In this document: in pieces, positions 24,339 through 34,739 of the stretch
Layout: the number at the start of each line of letters is the position of its first letter
How positions within the stretch are numbered: the first letter of the stretch is position 1
Origin: Conoideocrella luteorostrata
Taxonomy: Eukaryota > Ascomycota > Sordariomycetes > Hypocreales > Clavicipitaceae
Direction of reading: 5' to 3'
Assembly (NCBI GenBank): GCA_032433595.1
Contig: JASWJB010000069.1
Location: 1-64,000 of the forward strand
Length of the DNA: 64,000 bases
Program-made: the position numbers and the translations under genes
Notes under the pieces: generated by a model
Told to the model about the DNA's origin: nothing
What the model saw: the letters and a program-made list of their open reading frames with translations, nothing else
Databases searched by the model: none

Positions 24339-26369
24339 ATGCCAACCGATATCCACCAGAAGTTGGATAGCTCTCTGCGCGAGATTCGATTGTTATCCCC
24401 TGCCTCGTCGCTGGAAGTCGGAACTGCCTGGAAGCTGAAGACGTTCGCCCTCGACGCCTCTCCGCCATTCACGGCGCTATCATATCTATGGGGAATTGCC
24501 GCAGAGACAGTCGACGTCAAAGTCGATTGTCAACTTGTTCGGGTCAACTCAAGTCTTGCATGCGCACTCAAGCACATAGCATGTCATTGGCGGCAACAAT
24601 TCTTATCCCGAGAAGTAGCAGATTTTTACCTTTGGACAGATGCCATATGCATTAACCAGAGCGACGTCAAGGAGCGGGAAGAGCAAGTGAAGTTGATGGG
24701 CCACGTTTACTCGATAGCGGAAATTGTGATGGGATCCCTTGGCCCATTGAATGAGGCGACAGAGGCGTCCATTGATACTCTTCGTCTTGTGCACAGCGAG
24801 GTTGAGAATCTCGATGATGATGGCACCATCGAGGCGAACTTGAACTGGATGCAAAAGTACTCTGTACTAACCGAGGCCGACGCTGGATTACCTGACGATC
24901 AGTTTGACGCGAACAAGTCCTGGAGGCTTCTTCGGGACTTTTTATATATGCAATACTGGCGTCGCGCATGGGTCCTCCAAGAACTAGTTTTGGCCAAAAG
25001 GCTCCTCTTCTTTGCAGAAGCAAAAGCACTACATCCTGATGCTTTGTTTACCACCCTTCAGTGGTTCAAAACCATGAAACAAATTGCAAAAGACCAAGAT
25101 GCTATACGTCCGCAGTGGCTCATCCCGTCTGTATGGAATTTCCTCACATACGATAACTTGTTAGGATGGAAGGCCGTTCTACGTATTGAATGGGCAAGAA
25201 CTCAAGACCGTGAAAGTCGCCCCTACAGGCTTCTCCTCTCGTGTGCGGGAAAGGATCTTCGAGCTACAGACCCGAGAGACCTCATATATGGTACCATGGG
25301 TTTGACTAAAATGGGGTTCGAGCCTGATTACTCTCCTGGTTCGTCATTGGGCGACCTATACGCCAGATTCATGACATGGTGGTTCGATCAAGTGACTGCT
25401 TTGCAGGCCGAGGACCCAAACTGGACTCTAAATCACCTTGATTTGCTGGGGGAGGCTGGGATTGGACAAGTCGATGATGACGATGAAAATAGGGAGCTCG
25501 CCTGTAGCCTCCCGTCGTGGACGCCAAATTTCCCCCTCCATGCCAAGATCTATACTCCACAAATTATGATATCTACGAAAACTGCAGATGCAAGGATATT
25601 CCCAGACGACGCACCACTCCCACAAGTCGAAAACCTGAGCCTCTTCCTCCCGACGATCATTCTAGACAAGATAGTCAAGGTTGACAAGGTAAAGACTATC
25701 AAGGAAAGTCACGGCCTGCTGGGTTTTGTGGTGTCGCATTTATCACGGCACCCATTGTATCCCAACGGAGATCCCGCTCTGCAAAGTATTTTTCGTACTC
25801 TAATGAAAGATATCTTGATCAGCGCTGATCCTGAGGATCAACATGTCATGATACAATTTTTTGGGTTTCTCCGTGCTATGATTCATGGCCCTGAGACGGG
25901 CGTCATAGATCTGAAACCAGAGGAAGCACTGGAGAGCCTGGGCTTGTCTACCGCGTCCAAAAGTCGGTTTGCAGAGTCGGTTCGCAAAGCCTACCTCCCC
26001 AGCATGAGCACAGAAACATTGACATGGACAGAGAAGTGGCTCTCGCCGCTCCTTCAACCAGCCTGGGATGGCGAGTGGTCGAGCCCATATGTACTGGATC
26101 TGTGCCTACGCACCGCCCTAGAGATCCGAGAACTCAACTACACTGCCATTGCCGAAACTTCAAAGGGCTACCTGAGCATTGTTCCCATTGGGACAAAGGT
26201 GGCTGATCAAATCTGTTTGATGAACAGGAGCGACAGTGCTTCCGTAATCAGAGAAAAGAGCGAGCACTGGGAGCATGTGGGGCGGTGTTACAGCTTCGGA
26301 TTATCGGAACATCGAAGTGAGGAGTTCAATAATGGTATGCCAAGGTACAGAATCCTGCAGATTCAATAG
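24339..26369 (+). CDS. HET-domain heterokaryon incompatibility protein
   Basis: Single-exon 676-aa protein with an N-terminal HET domain (about residues 40-190). The three conserved blocks are visible: FTALSYLWG, LWTDAICINQSDVKEREEQV and MGHVYSIAEIVMGSLG. A DPRDLIYGTMGL motif follows at about residue 320, typical of the long HET family. HET proteins trigger cell death when incompatible fungal individuals fuse; many act as innate-immunity-like sensors. The C-terminal half has no recognised domain and is presumably the variable part. The frame is intact, in contrast to the decayed DNA just upstream. Confidence 0.92.
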   Translation: MPTDIHQKLDSSLREIRLLSPASSLEVGTAWKLKTFALDASPPFTALSYLWGIAAETVDVKVDCQLVRVNSSLACALKHIACHWRQQFLSREVADFYLWTDAICINQSDVKEREEQVKLMGHVYSIAEIVMGSLGPLNEATEASIDTLRLVHSEVENLDDDGTIEANLNWMQKYSVLTEADAGLPDDQFDANKSWRLLRDFLYMQYWRRAWVLQELVLAKRLLFFAEAKALHPDALFTTLQWFKTMKQIAKDQDAIRPQWLIPSVWNFLTYDNLLGWKAVLRIEWARTQDRESRPYRLLLSCAGKDLRATDPRDLIYGTMGLTKMGFEPDYSPGSSLGDLYARFMTWWFDQVTALQAEDPNWTLNHLDLLGEAGIGQVDDDDENRELACSLPSWTPNFPLHAKIYTPQIMISTKTADARIFPDDAPLPQVENLSLFLPTIILDKIVKVDKVKTIKESHGLLGFVVSHLSRHPLYPNGDPALQSIFRTLMKDILISADPEDQHVMIQFFGFLRAMIHGPETGVIDLKPEEALESLGLSTASKSRFAESVRKAYLPSMSTETLTWTEKWLSPLLQPAWDGEWSSPYVLDLCLRTALEIRELNYTAIAETSKGYLSIVPIGTKVADQICLMNRSDSASVIREKSEHWEHVGRCYSFGLSEHRSEEFNNGMPRYRILQIQ

Positions 26370-26663
26370 AAATATGAATGCTTGAATGAAAACGAGTCAT
26401 GAGTAGGTAAACATCAACGCGGAGTACATCAGGGTCTTCTATGCGCTGGGGTCTTAGCTATTTGGAGGAGAGGGGCAGTGGTGGGGCAGAGCGTTTGGGG
26501 CACCTACGACATGAGGGGCTCGCGGGGCACTTGAACTCTCTCTGACGCAGTTTGGGTCGAAATTCGCTGTTGACATTTGCATGCTCGCTGCCTGCCCAAC
26601 ACGCTCTACACACTTTGCTGCCGACTTGAAACCACATCCAACCCTCATCTTCAGCAATCGCAA

Positions 26664-27408
26664 ATGTCTTCAGCAGACTCCAAAATCCTATCAACGGGGC
26701 CTTTGGTGCGACAAGTCCCCCCTTCCAAACCAGCCAGCTCAGAACCAATGCAATAGCTCCCAGCTTACCAGCGAGACAGCCTGACAGCGAAGCCCGATGG
26801 ATCAAGCTCACAAAGTAAACAAGACTAATCTAGCATTATATATCTCGCACAGCGCAGCTAAAATATGCAGGATCAACTACCAAGACCCAAATGGCGCACA
26901 CCGCACTTGGGAGTCCGCCGAGCGCCGCACTCGACCCAAGGACGCTGAAATCGACGGCGTCGGCATGGTTGCCATACTCGATAAACCCACAGGCAAAGAA
27001 ATAATCCTCCAGAAACAATACCGGCCGCCGATTGGCATGGTCACGATCGAAGTACCCGCGGGTCTCATCGATGCGGGAGAATCCGCAGAACAGGCCGCCA
27101 TACGGGAGCTGCGCGAGGAAACAGGCTACGTTGGTGTCGTTACCGAAACGACCCCAATCATGTACAATGACCCGGGATTCTGCAACACGAACCTCCGCAT
27201 GGTGCACATGGCTGTCGATATGAGCCTGCCAGAGAATAAGAATCCTAAACCGCAACTAGAAGATGGCGAGTTTATTGAGGTTTTTACCGTAAAGTTGGCG
27301 GACCTGTGGGAGGAGTGCAAGAGGTTGGAGAAGGAGGGGTGTGCAATTGACGCGAGAGTTGGCACGTTTGCAGAAGGTATTCTTCTAGCGAGGAGGCTCA
27401 ATCTATAG
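26664..27408 (+). CDS. ADP-ribose pyrophosphatase (Nudix, Ysa1-like)
   Basis: Hydrolyses ADP-ribose and related ADP-sugars to AMP and a sugar phosphate. Three exons (26664-26705, 26780-26814, 26871-27408) give 204 aa. The second junction restores the family sequence RWIKLTKINYQDPNG and the TWESAERRTRP strand. The Nudix box is perfect: GLIDAGESAEQAAIRELREE followed by TGY. The IILQKQYRPPIG and EVPAGLIDAGE segments are the hallmark of the NUDT5/YSA1 branch. The first donor (GTGCGA) is weak, so exon 1 is the least certain part. It is convergent with another Nudix gene, 117 bp away. Confidence 0.92.
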
Positions 27409-27525
27409 ATATGGTGAGCCGATTTACAGAGTTACTAGACGATGCTAGATGGACGACTTGATGAATTAAACGCAGAACACATCATTGTGCTGGGACTTCT
27501 CTGAATCCAGGAACACCTGACGCAT

Positions 27526-28512
27526 TTACAGCAACTTTTCCCTCTTCAATCCTTCCCAGAGTGCCACTGCTGCCAAGCATTTTGAATCCCTCGCCCCCTC
27601 TCTCCACAGGTCCTTCATGGCAACCAAAGTCAAAGTAATCTTCTCTCCCTTCGACCTTAATCCAGTTAGCTTCCCCTCCCAGCTCTTCAGCTGCGATCTC
27701 GGAATCCTCTTCTCGTAGCTATAGATTGTGATATGCTCATCGCACCCCCCCGCACTTGGGAACATAGCCGCTGGAAGCTCCTCTTCTGACCGCTTCGCAG
27801 CCCTGTCCGCCAGCTCGCTCAAACACACCAATTCATCCTCTTTAATTACAAGGCCCAGCTCCTCCTCGATTTCCTTAGCGGCAGCACCTTTGAAACTGCC
27901 CTCATTATCGACCATTCCGGCAGGCAGCTCTACAAATCCCAAATAGCCCGCGGGAATCCGAGGCTGAACGGTCAACACAACATACCTCTCGTCTGAGCCG
28001 GGTGGCGCATCATCCGGGATGAGCATGACCAGCATGGCGACACTGGGGCCGCGAAGCAATGCTATAGCCGGTAGAGATTCGCCGGCGGAGTTGGACACCG
28101 CGGCGGCAATTTTGACGAAGCCTAAGCCTTGACTGCCGAAGCGATCGAACGATTGGACTTTGATGGAGCGGAGCGAGTACGGGCTAGAGTGGAAGGGATG
28201 AGTGGTCTTGCTTTGAAGGGAGAGTGATTTGCTGATATTTGCCATCCATTCCTAGAGACGAGTGTCAGTTGCACTGTCGTTGGATTGCTGGATGTATGTC
28301 TGCGTGCGTACCCTGAATGGCTTGAAGGACTTGAGCTCTTCAGGTGTGAGGCCATCAGGAAGCTCGACAGCGACATTCTCCATAGGTGGGGTTGCAGCCA
28401 TGGTGCTTCTCTGCTGCAGAAATGGGTTGAAAAATGCTGTATGTGGATTTGAAAGTCTTTTCACGAAAGGTCTTGGTTTGAATGCAGCAATAACGCTTTG
28501 GGCCTTCCGCAT
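27526..28512 (-). CDS. Nudix hydrolase, ADP-sugar diphosphatase-like (NUDT14/NUDX14 type)
   Basis: Two exons (28312-28512, 27526-28251) give 308 aa. The core has FVELPAGMVDNEG followed by SFKGAAAKEIEEELGL, a Nudix box with the spacing seen in the NUDT14/plant NUDX14 ADP-sugar diphosphatases. The first 37 residues (MRKAQSVIAAFKPRPFVKRL and onward) have many basic and hydroxylated residues and no acidic ones, which looks like a mitochondrial presequence. A second in-frame Met (MAATPPMENV) could give a cytosolic form. The junction at FKPFR/EWMANIS is in frame. It is tail-to-tail with the Ysa1-like gene. Confidence 0.88.
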
Positions 28513-29598
28513 GGTTGCACGCAGCTGTGACGTGCCCTATGATGCATAAAGGTGTACGGTTTACGCTAACTTCCGCAAACCAGGCGGAGAGGTAGTTAGT
28601 TAGCGCGCACTGCGGCGTTAATGGCGGCGCTAGTCATCCTGGTCACCTACTCGGGTTACTTGGGCATTGTTATAGCATCATCCTGCGCACCTTTCCTGTA
28701 TAACTATTTCAGTACGGAGTAATTACTTTGTACCCAACCAAGATCATTTTAGATAAGTGACCCTATCAATTAGTTTGCCATGTAACTATGGTGCGGCTGG
28801 GACCGAGATTTACTGTCCGCCCTAGCTCTGCAACCTGTCTACGACGAGAAAGTACGTCGTACGTGGGAGATTTTACCTTGCTCTGAACAGCCGGCTGCCC
28901 AGTGTGTGATGTTTTACAACTCCATCTACCGGTCATTATAATAAGTATAACAAGCTGACCTACTTTTTATTTAATGTAAAGTAATGCACCATATTTTATT
29001 AAAGTCAGAAAATCGCTGGTTAGTGCTTGCCCACTCCATTATCAGCAGGGCAAAGTGAGGTCCCCCGCGTTTTACAGATCTGCACTGTCCTCTCTCCCCA
29101 CTATGTCCACTGTGAGATGTGTGGGTGGGGAATGTCCAGCTACCTAGGCGTAAGACGACCACCACCTGCAAACTTGAGTACTCAGTACGAGGACCCAATG
29201 CAGCAAGTCTGTCCATTATTATGGCAAGTGTATCCGCGTGGAGCGTTGGCGTACCATCGTTCTGGGCAAGTCTCTCCGGCGCCGGGGTGATTCTCTCCGG
29301 GCTATGCCATGTTGTGCATCGTGAGGATGCGGTGATGTATCACGCTGTAAGGCATCACGCTGTAAGGTTGGGCAATTGCCGTCTGACAGCTAAGGGTCTA
29401 TGTTTTTGGCTATGGTATGTGTCATTCATTACCCTCAATAGCCTATCTAGGCACGTAAAGACTTCTCGACCTTAAATGGATGGCACTCCTCGCACGAATG
29501 TTCCTCGTACAAAGGTTGCATTCGCGCTCTCAGCTCCCCAGTTCTTCCATTCAAATCCAATTTCTTTTTGAACTCAGCAGTTCTCGATAATTCCTACA
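28513..29598. other. Divergent promoter region
   Basis: This stretch holds the upstream regions of the NUDT14-like gene (left) and the Gfo/Idh dehydrogenase (right). TACGGAGTA lies at 28713-28721. A 15-bp unit ending in ATCACGCTGTAAGG is tandemly duplicated at 29338-29367. No gene was seen. Confidence 0.55.
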
Positions 29599-30730
29599 AT
29601 GGCACCAGAGAAGCTCAAGATTGCTGCGGCCGGCCTTGGCCGCATGGGCAAGCGCCATGCCATCAATTTCCTCAATCGAACTCCACGAGCTGAGCTCGTT
29701 GCCGCGTTTACTCCTGACCCGAAGGAGATGGCCTGGGCTAAGGTCAACCTCGAGCCGCATGGTGTTGTCCTCTACGATAACTATCAAATGATGATTGAGC
29801 AGACCGGCCTGCAGGCTGTAGTGATCGGCACTGCTACGTCAGTGCATGCGGAAGAAGCCATCCAGGCTATGCAGAAGGACTTGCATGTCTTGTGCGAGAA
29901 ACCGCTGTCCACTGATATTAAGATTGTGGGTGAACTGATAGCCCATAGTTCCATGTTTAATGTTTATCTGCTAACATGTGTTCCTACAGTGTCGTCAAGT
30001 AGTCGCGGAGGCAAAGAAGCGACCGCACCTAAAGGTTATGTGCGGCTTCTCGCGGCGATTTGACCAATCTTACCGCGACGCTCATGAAAAGATGGAACAG
30101 GGGGCGATTGGCCGTCCTACCATCATCCGCAGCCAGACCTGCGATAAGCATGACCCCTCAGGATTCTTTGTGGAGTATGCCGCCTGGTCTGGTGGCGTGT
30201 TCGTCGACATGTCAGTGCATGATATTGACCTGACGCTCTGGTTCTTCGGCGACGATGTTGTCCCAAAGAGCGTATCCGCACATGGTGTTCGAGCCGTGCA
30301 GCCGGACCTCCAAAAGTACAACGACTACGACAATGCTGTTGGCATTATTGAGTTTTGGGGCGGTAAGATTGCATACTACTACTGCTCGCGAATGATGGCC
30401 CATGGGCAAGAAGATACCACTGAGATCATTGGCACCGAGGGGAAGTTGACTGTCAATGGCAATCCTCAATCGAACTTAGTAAACCTTTACCACGCAGGCG
30501 GCATTACTCGTGAGGTGCCCGCGCACTATTATGGACGCTTTGAAATGGCCTTTGTGCAAGAATCGAACGAGTTTGCTGAGGCTTGTCTGGACAATAAGAC
30601 TCTTCCGCTGAAGTTAACAAATGCGGTCAAGGCTGTTGAGATCGGCGCTGCATTGCAGGAGGCGTTGGTGAGCGGGAGACAAATCCGATTTGACGAGATC
30701 GGACGTCGGATCGAGGAGCCAAAGCTGTAA
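29599..30730 (+). CDS. Gfo/Idh/MocA oxidoreductase, myo-inositol 2-dehydrogenase-like
   Basis: NAD(P)-dependent sugar or inositol dehydrogenase. Two exons (29599-29925, 29990-30730) give 355 aa. The Rossmann motif is AAGLGRMGKRHA (from residue 10). The catalytic-lysine motif is CEKPLS (K101). The second-domain active-site helix is FVDMSVHDIDLTLWFFG with the conserved Asp and His. The C terminus NAVKAVEIGAALQEALVSGR is standard for the family. The 64-nt intron ends in CTAACATGTGTTCCTACAG. It is convergent with the Zn2Cys6 regulator only 70 bp away, which hints at co-regulation. Confidence 0.92.
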
Positions 30731-30800
30731 ATAAAATTGAGTAGGTATAACGATGGCGTGGTTCTTTTTATTGACAAACACTGTGCTCTATGGCTGAAGT

Positions 30801-32893
30801 CTACTCCTGGGAGTAGTGATCGTGGGACCACTGTTCTTGCAGTGTCGCACATAGTATCGACGTGTTCCACCCGGTCTTGTCCTGTACCTGCTCTAAGAAG
30901 TTCAAAACCATTTCATGGTCATCTTTATCCAGAAAGAAGCAGCCCCCTTGGTGCTTGAATTAGCCTTTGTTAATGTATTCTATACAGACAGCTACTTACA
31001 GATTGACAGCGAGTGTCGAGCCGTGAACAGTGCATTCTCTGCCCTCGCATGGGAGTTGGCCAGCGCGATGACTCGAAGTAGATGGTTTCGTACGCATTGC
31101 TGCAAAAAAGTCAGACCTATTATTTCGCGCTTCGCGGTACTAGATCTTATACCTCACGTTGCTTCCCTTCTCTAATACTGGACATCACGGTTGATGCCAC
31201 AAGCGGTGTGGATACGGCAATCACAATTTTGGCGATGTGATAGTATTGCAGCCCGACAGCTAAATCACGATTAACTTCCAGTTTACCGTCAAGAGAGGCG
31301 AGAAACGAACCGTGAAACGGAGACAGAAGCCACATTTCCGGTAGTAACCTTCCCTCAGCTCTGCTCCGTTTGGCTTCACTTATTGGATTAAAGGACGGCG
31401 ACTTCGATTCAAACCAGCCGTCGACTTCGGAAGTGATGCCTTCTAAACCGTTTCCAGAGTGGCAGGGCGTCGTGGAAGAGAAAGCTATGCTTAGAGTCTT
31501 TGCCAGCAGAAATACCATTCTGCTTGCGTATGCAGCATCGTCAGACCTTTTGAAGACATCCGACCGCAGATAATTGCCTAGATCTGACCTGAGAGGTCGT
31601 TGCCTGACTAGTGAGATGTAAATGTCTTGTCGCAGACACAGCCAGGCCGCGGCCTCGCCTAGGCTCCCTCTGAAGTCGAGGATTGACATTGAATTTACAA
31701 TTCTTGAGGTGCCGTTCAGGTGAAACTCCTTGTCGTCGGCTGCACAAGTTAGCCTCCATTTGCAGACGAACTACGGCTGATGAATTACCGTCCATCTCCT
31801 CGTACTGTCGCAGAACAGCAATGGCAGTAAGGGTTTCCTCATCGACAGGACCGTTTTTCTCGTCAACCGCTTCAATCAACAAGCCCAAGCATTTGTCATA
31901 GTATTTCAAGGCTTCTGTGGTCGCATCCTGCGTATTTCGGTTGAGGTGTCGCGACGAGAACGCAAAAATGGCATATCGCAAAATGGGATTGTACAAGCTG
32001 CGTCGAGGAACCTCCAGCTCAAAGTGTCGCTGCACGTCGGTAATATCTGCCTGTGCACTGTTAGCTCGCCTCAGGTGTCACGGAGCAACCCCACCCTACC
32101 CATAAAGCCATATTCTCGACATAATTTCGGAGAAGAACCGCCTCTCTGGCGGTGAATGGCAACGTGGACTGCGTTGTGGTCAAGCCATGGTGAGATACAT
32201 TGGGCGTTGGTAGAATCAGGGTATTTGAGGCACCGATAGAGCCGTGATGTGTACGCGCATTAGTTTGCGCATTCATGGTGGTGCTTTCATCTTCAAGAGG
32301 GAATGAGTCTTGTGATCTACATCGCAAGATTAGCGACTTTGTGGTAGTAGGCTGCTGCAATATTATATATACTTGCTCACCTGTTTCCTATCTCGCAGTT
32401 ATTTCTGTAGATCTGTGAGGTTTGTGCAGTTTCATCACAAAACTCCACTACCGCCGTCGGTCAGACCAGCGCATGACTGAACAAGGAGCATGGTTCTGTA
32501 CGTACAATCTCTTGCGAGTTTTACCCAAACTTGATTCTCTGGAAATGTAAACGATTCATCGGCAGGGTCTATTCCATGTCGGAACCGTACCTGCAGAGTT
32601 CGAACGCATTTAATTCCCACCTTTTCGCATGATGAACAGGACGACAATTTCTCATCACCTAACTCGGTCATCAAGGGGCCATCTTCTGGTAGCCGCTCTA
32701 CTCACATTTGACTCGACGAACTGCCATTCCATTTCATTAGTAGTGGTGAAATTTCGAGAGGCGGGATAATTTACCTCGACAAGCGTCACTGTGGAGAGTC
32801 AATTGGCGGGGCGTTGGAAACGGAATTTGGAGACGTCAGTACATACCATCCGACCGCAACGCGGGTTGCCCTTTCCAACGTCCCAACTGGCAT
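30801..32893 (-). CDS. Zn2Cys6 transcription factor (fungal_trans_2 type)
   Basis: Sequence-specific regulator, 535 aa from ten exons that all join in frame: 32847-32893, 32775-32788, 32706-32720, 32506-32658, 32381-32447, 32100-32316, 31789-32050, 31153-31739, 31000-31099, 30801-30946. The binuclear cluster is assembled across four exons, including 14- and 15-nt exons: GCDACRVRRVKC, then DEKLSSCSSCEKVGIKC (C-x2-C-x6-C-x6-C-x2-C-x6-C). VRFRHG and LEFCDET follow, then the helical C-terminal domain with FAFSSRHL and LGEAAAWLCLRQDIY. It ends WNTSILCATLQEQW, as in many family members. The last acceptor must be CACCAAG to keep frame. The target may be the adjacent dehydrogenase (inference). Confidence 0.85.
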
Positions 32894-34382
32894 GCCTGCT
32901 ATCCCTTCCCATGAAGGACTGAAGCAGATCTGGCAATTCAATTGCGCTGAGACGCATATCGAGACAGCCGAGCGAATACCAAGGTATGGCTGTCGGGATG
33001 AATAAAACGAGAGACATGCGCGCGAAGCTTTACCGCACGTAGCACGTGCGACGCCTGGCGATTGCCTTAGTTAGTGCAATGATCCACCACGTTTGAGGGC
33101 CCGTGACATCCGGATTGAATCAAGACATAACCATTGCACAACTCTATTACTTCTACGCCATATCGCATTCTATGCTCGTTTGACTCAATGAACTTTGGTC
33201 GCCGGCGAAACCTGACCTTGCCTATGAAATACACTTTCCATCGTAGTTGAGTCCTCCCCACTAAGTACGGCAAGGACGTACTCTAATAGCCAAGGAACAG
33301 AACGTCCGCCATGAATAAGAACGTGCATTCTAATAGCTCCGGAGAGAAATATAGAGATAACTGACTTTAATGTTTTGACGTAATGAGTTCTATGTCCAAT
33401 ATAAGTAGGAAATACCATTAATGTCTTGATGTAGGACAGGGCTGTAGGGAAAAGATGTTACTGAATGGGAAGAAACTGCAAAGAAATGAATCTCAACCGA
33501 GAAACTGGGTAATAGCAGTGGATTTGGCACATAGTATTGGTTGGGATTTTGTGTACTTGGTTCCAGCACGGTCTTGTCAATTCTACGCTCATAATCGTGC
33601 CCGGGAAACTCATCCAACTGTCAACTTGAATATCCATTGCGCCATAGCGCAAAAGTGTGAGCTAACTAAATGTTTTTTCAGTAAGATGTAATGATGTCTT
33701 ATATCCAATACCAACAAAGTTCTCAGACTAACGTTTCAGCAGTCGCCCATCAAAGAGTACCGTGCTATTGCATGATAAAAACAACGAACCAACCCAGTCA
33801 CACTGACCACGAATTTTCAATTACGGATGCAGAGGTGTATTTCAATGCCGGAATGGTCCAAGGCTAGAGCGTGCCTTCTAGCGGGGCTACTTGTATTAAA
33901 ATACCTTCATTTTGAAGCTTTAGAGTGAAAAGCTCATATTTTTGGGGTCGCTAATCACTGATGGTGTGCCTTTCAAACGAATTTCCAGTTCATATGCTGC
34001 TAATAATGATAATACTGTTGCATTTACTAAATACTGAAACTAATGTGTGATAAATGAGATTTTGACAAGACAAATACAAAACTGCAATCTCAACGTGGTG
34101 AAACATACAAAGAATGATCACCAAGAGAAAACTCATCCCCCAAGAAACTAAAGGGAAACAGCATGTGATTATTACGATTCACAAATGAGACATCGTAAAA
34201 GTTAGACGCAAATTTTGTCGAAGGACCAAGTATTACCTATTTCAACAGTAAACCGTTCCGAACTTCGCAATTTTTGCCCAAAGATTGATCACAACGACGT
34301 CAACATAGCACCCCGTCATTGCCATGAACTTAGCGGCGTCCAAAAAAGCTACCACATGGCGAAGTATCCGAGATAATTATCC
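32894..34382. other. Intergenic, no gene seen
   Basis: Open frames here are short, AT-biased and unrelated to known domains. The left end is the regulator's promoter and the right end is the 3' flank of the small secreted protein. Confidence 0.5.
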
Positions 34383-34739
34383 CTAGTAATAGGGGGTGCA
34401 CTCGCTAGGGATCCGCTTACCCTATTTGTAGAATTCACATATTAGATCATACTTGAATTTAGCTTTTAAGGGAAAGGCAGTTCTTCAACTTACAACGGAG
34501 CAGCGGCGAGGGCAGCAATAAACCTTCTTGCATTGGGGGTAGTGCTTGAGGATGACGTCAATGTCAATGTCAATATTAAAAAGTCCAAAAAGACCAATGT
34601 CAACATCGACATCAAGAACAACGGAACTTTTGTCAGTAAAGACAATAGTTTTGCATTTGGGTTTGTTGCCTCTTTCCGAAATTGGATTGGCAAGGGCAGT
34701 AGTTGCCACAACAGCGAGGATAGCAGTAGAGTACTTCAT
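34383..34739 (-). CDS. Small secreted six-cysteine protein
   Basis: Predicted 94-aa secreted protein of unknown function. Exon 1 (34494-34739) encodes a signal peptide (MKYSTAILAVVATTALA) and a short mature protein with the unusual aspartate/isoleucine alternation DVDVDIG...NIDIDIDV, then HYPQCKKVYCCPRRC. A 72-nt intron (GTAAGT...AATAG) leads to exon 2 (34383-34421), which adds the sixth cysteine and the C terminus SECTPYY. The even cysteine number after splicing supports this model over the unspliced 84-aa frame. The pattern is not that of a hydrophobin (only one CC, six Cys). Candidate effector or surface protein; a TATA-like TTTTTATACC lies upstream at 34861-34870. Confidence 0.65.

Noticed and set aside
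26705..26780. Starting the Ysa1-like protein at 26797
   Set aside because: That frame reads through intron sequence; the spliced model restores the conserved RWIKLTKINYQDPNG segment and a proper N terminus.
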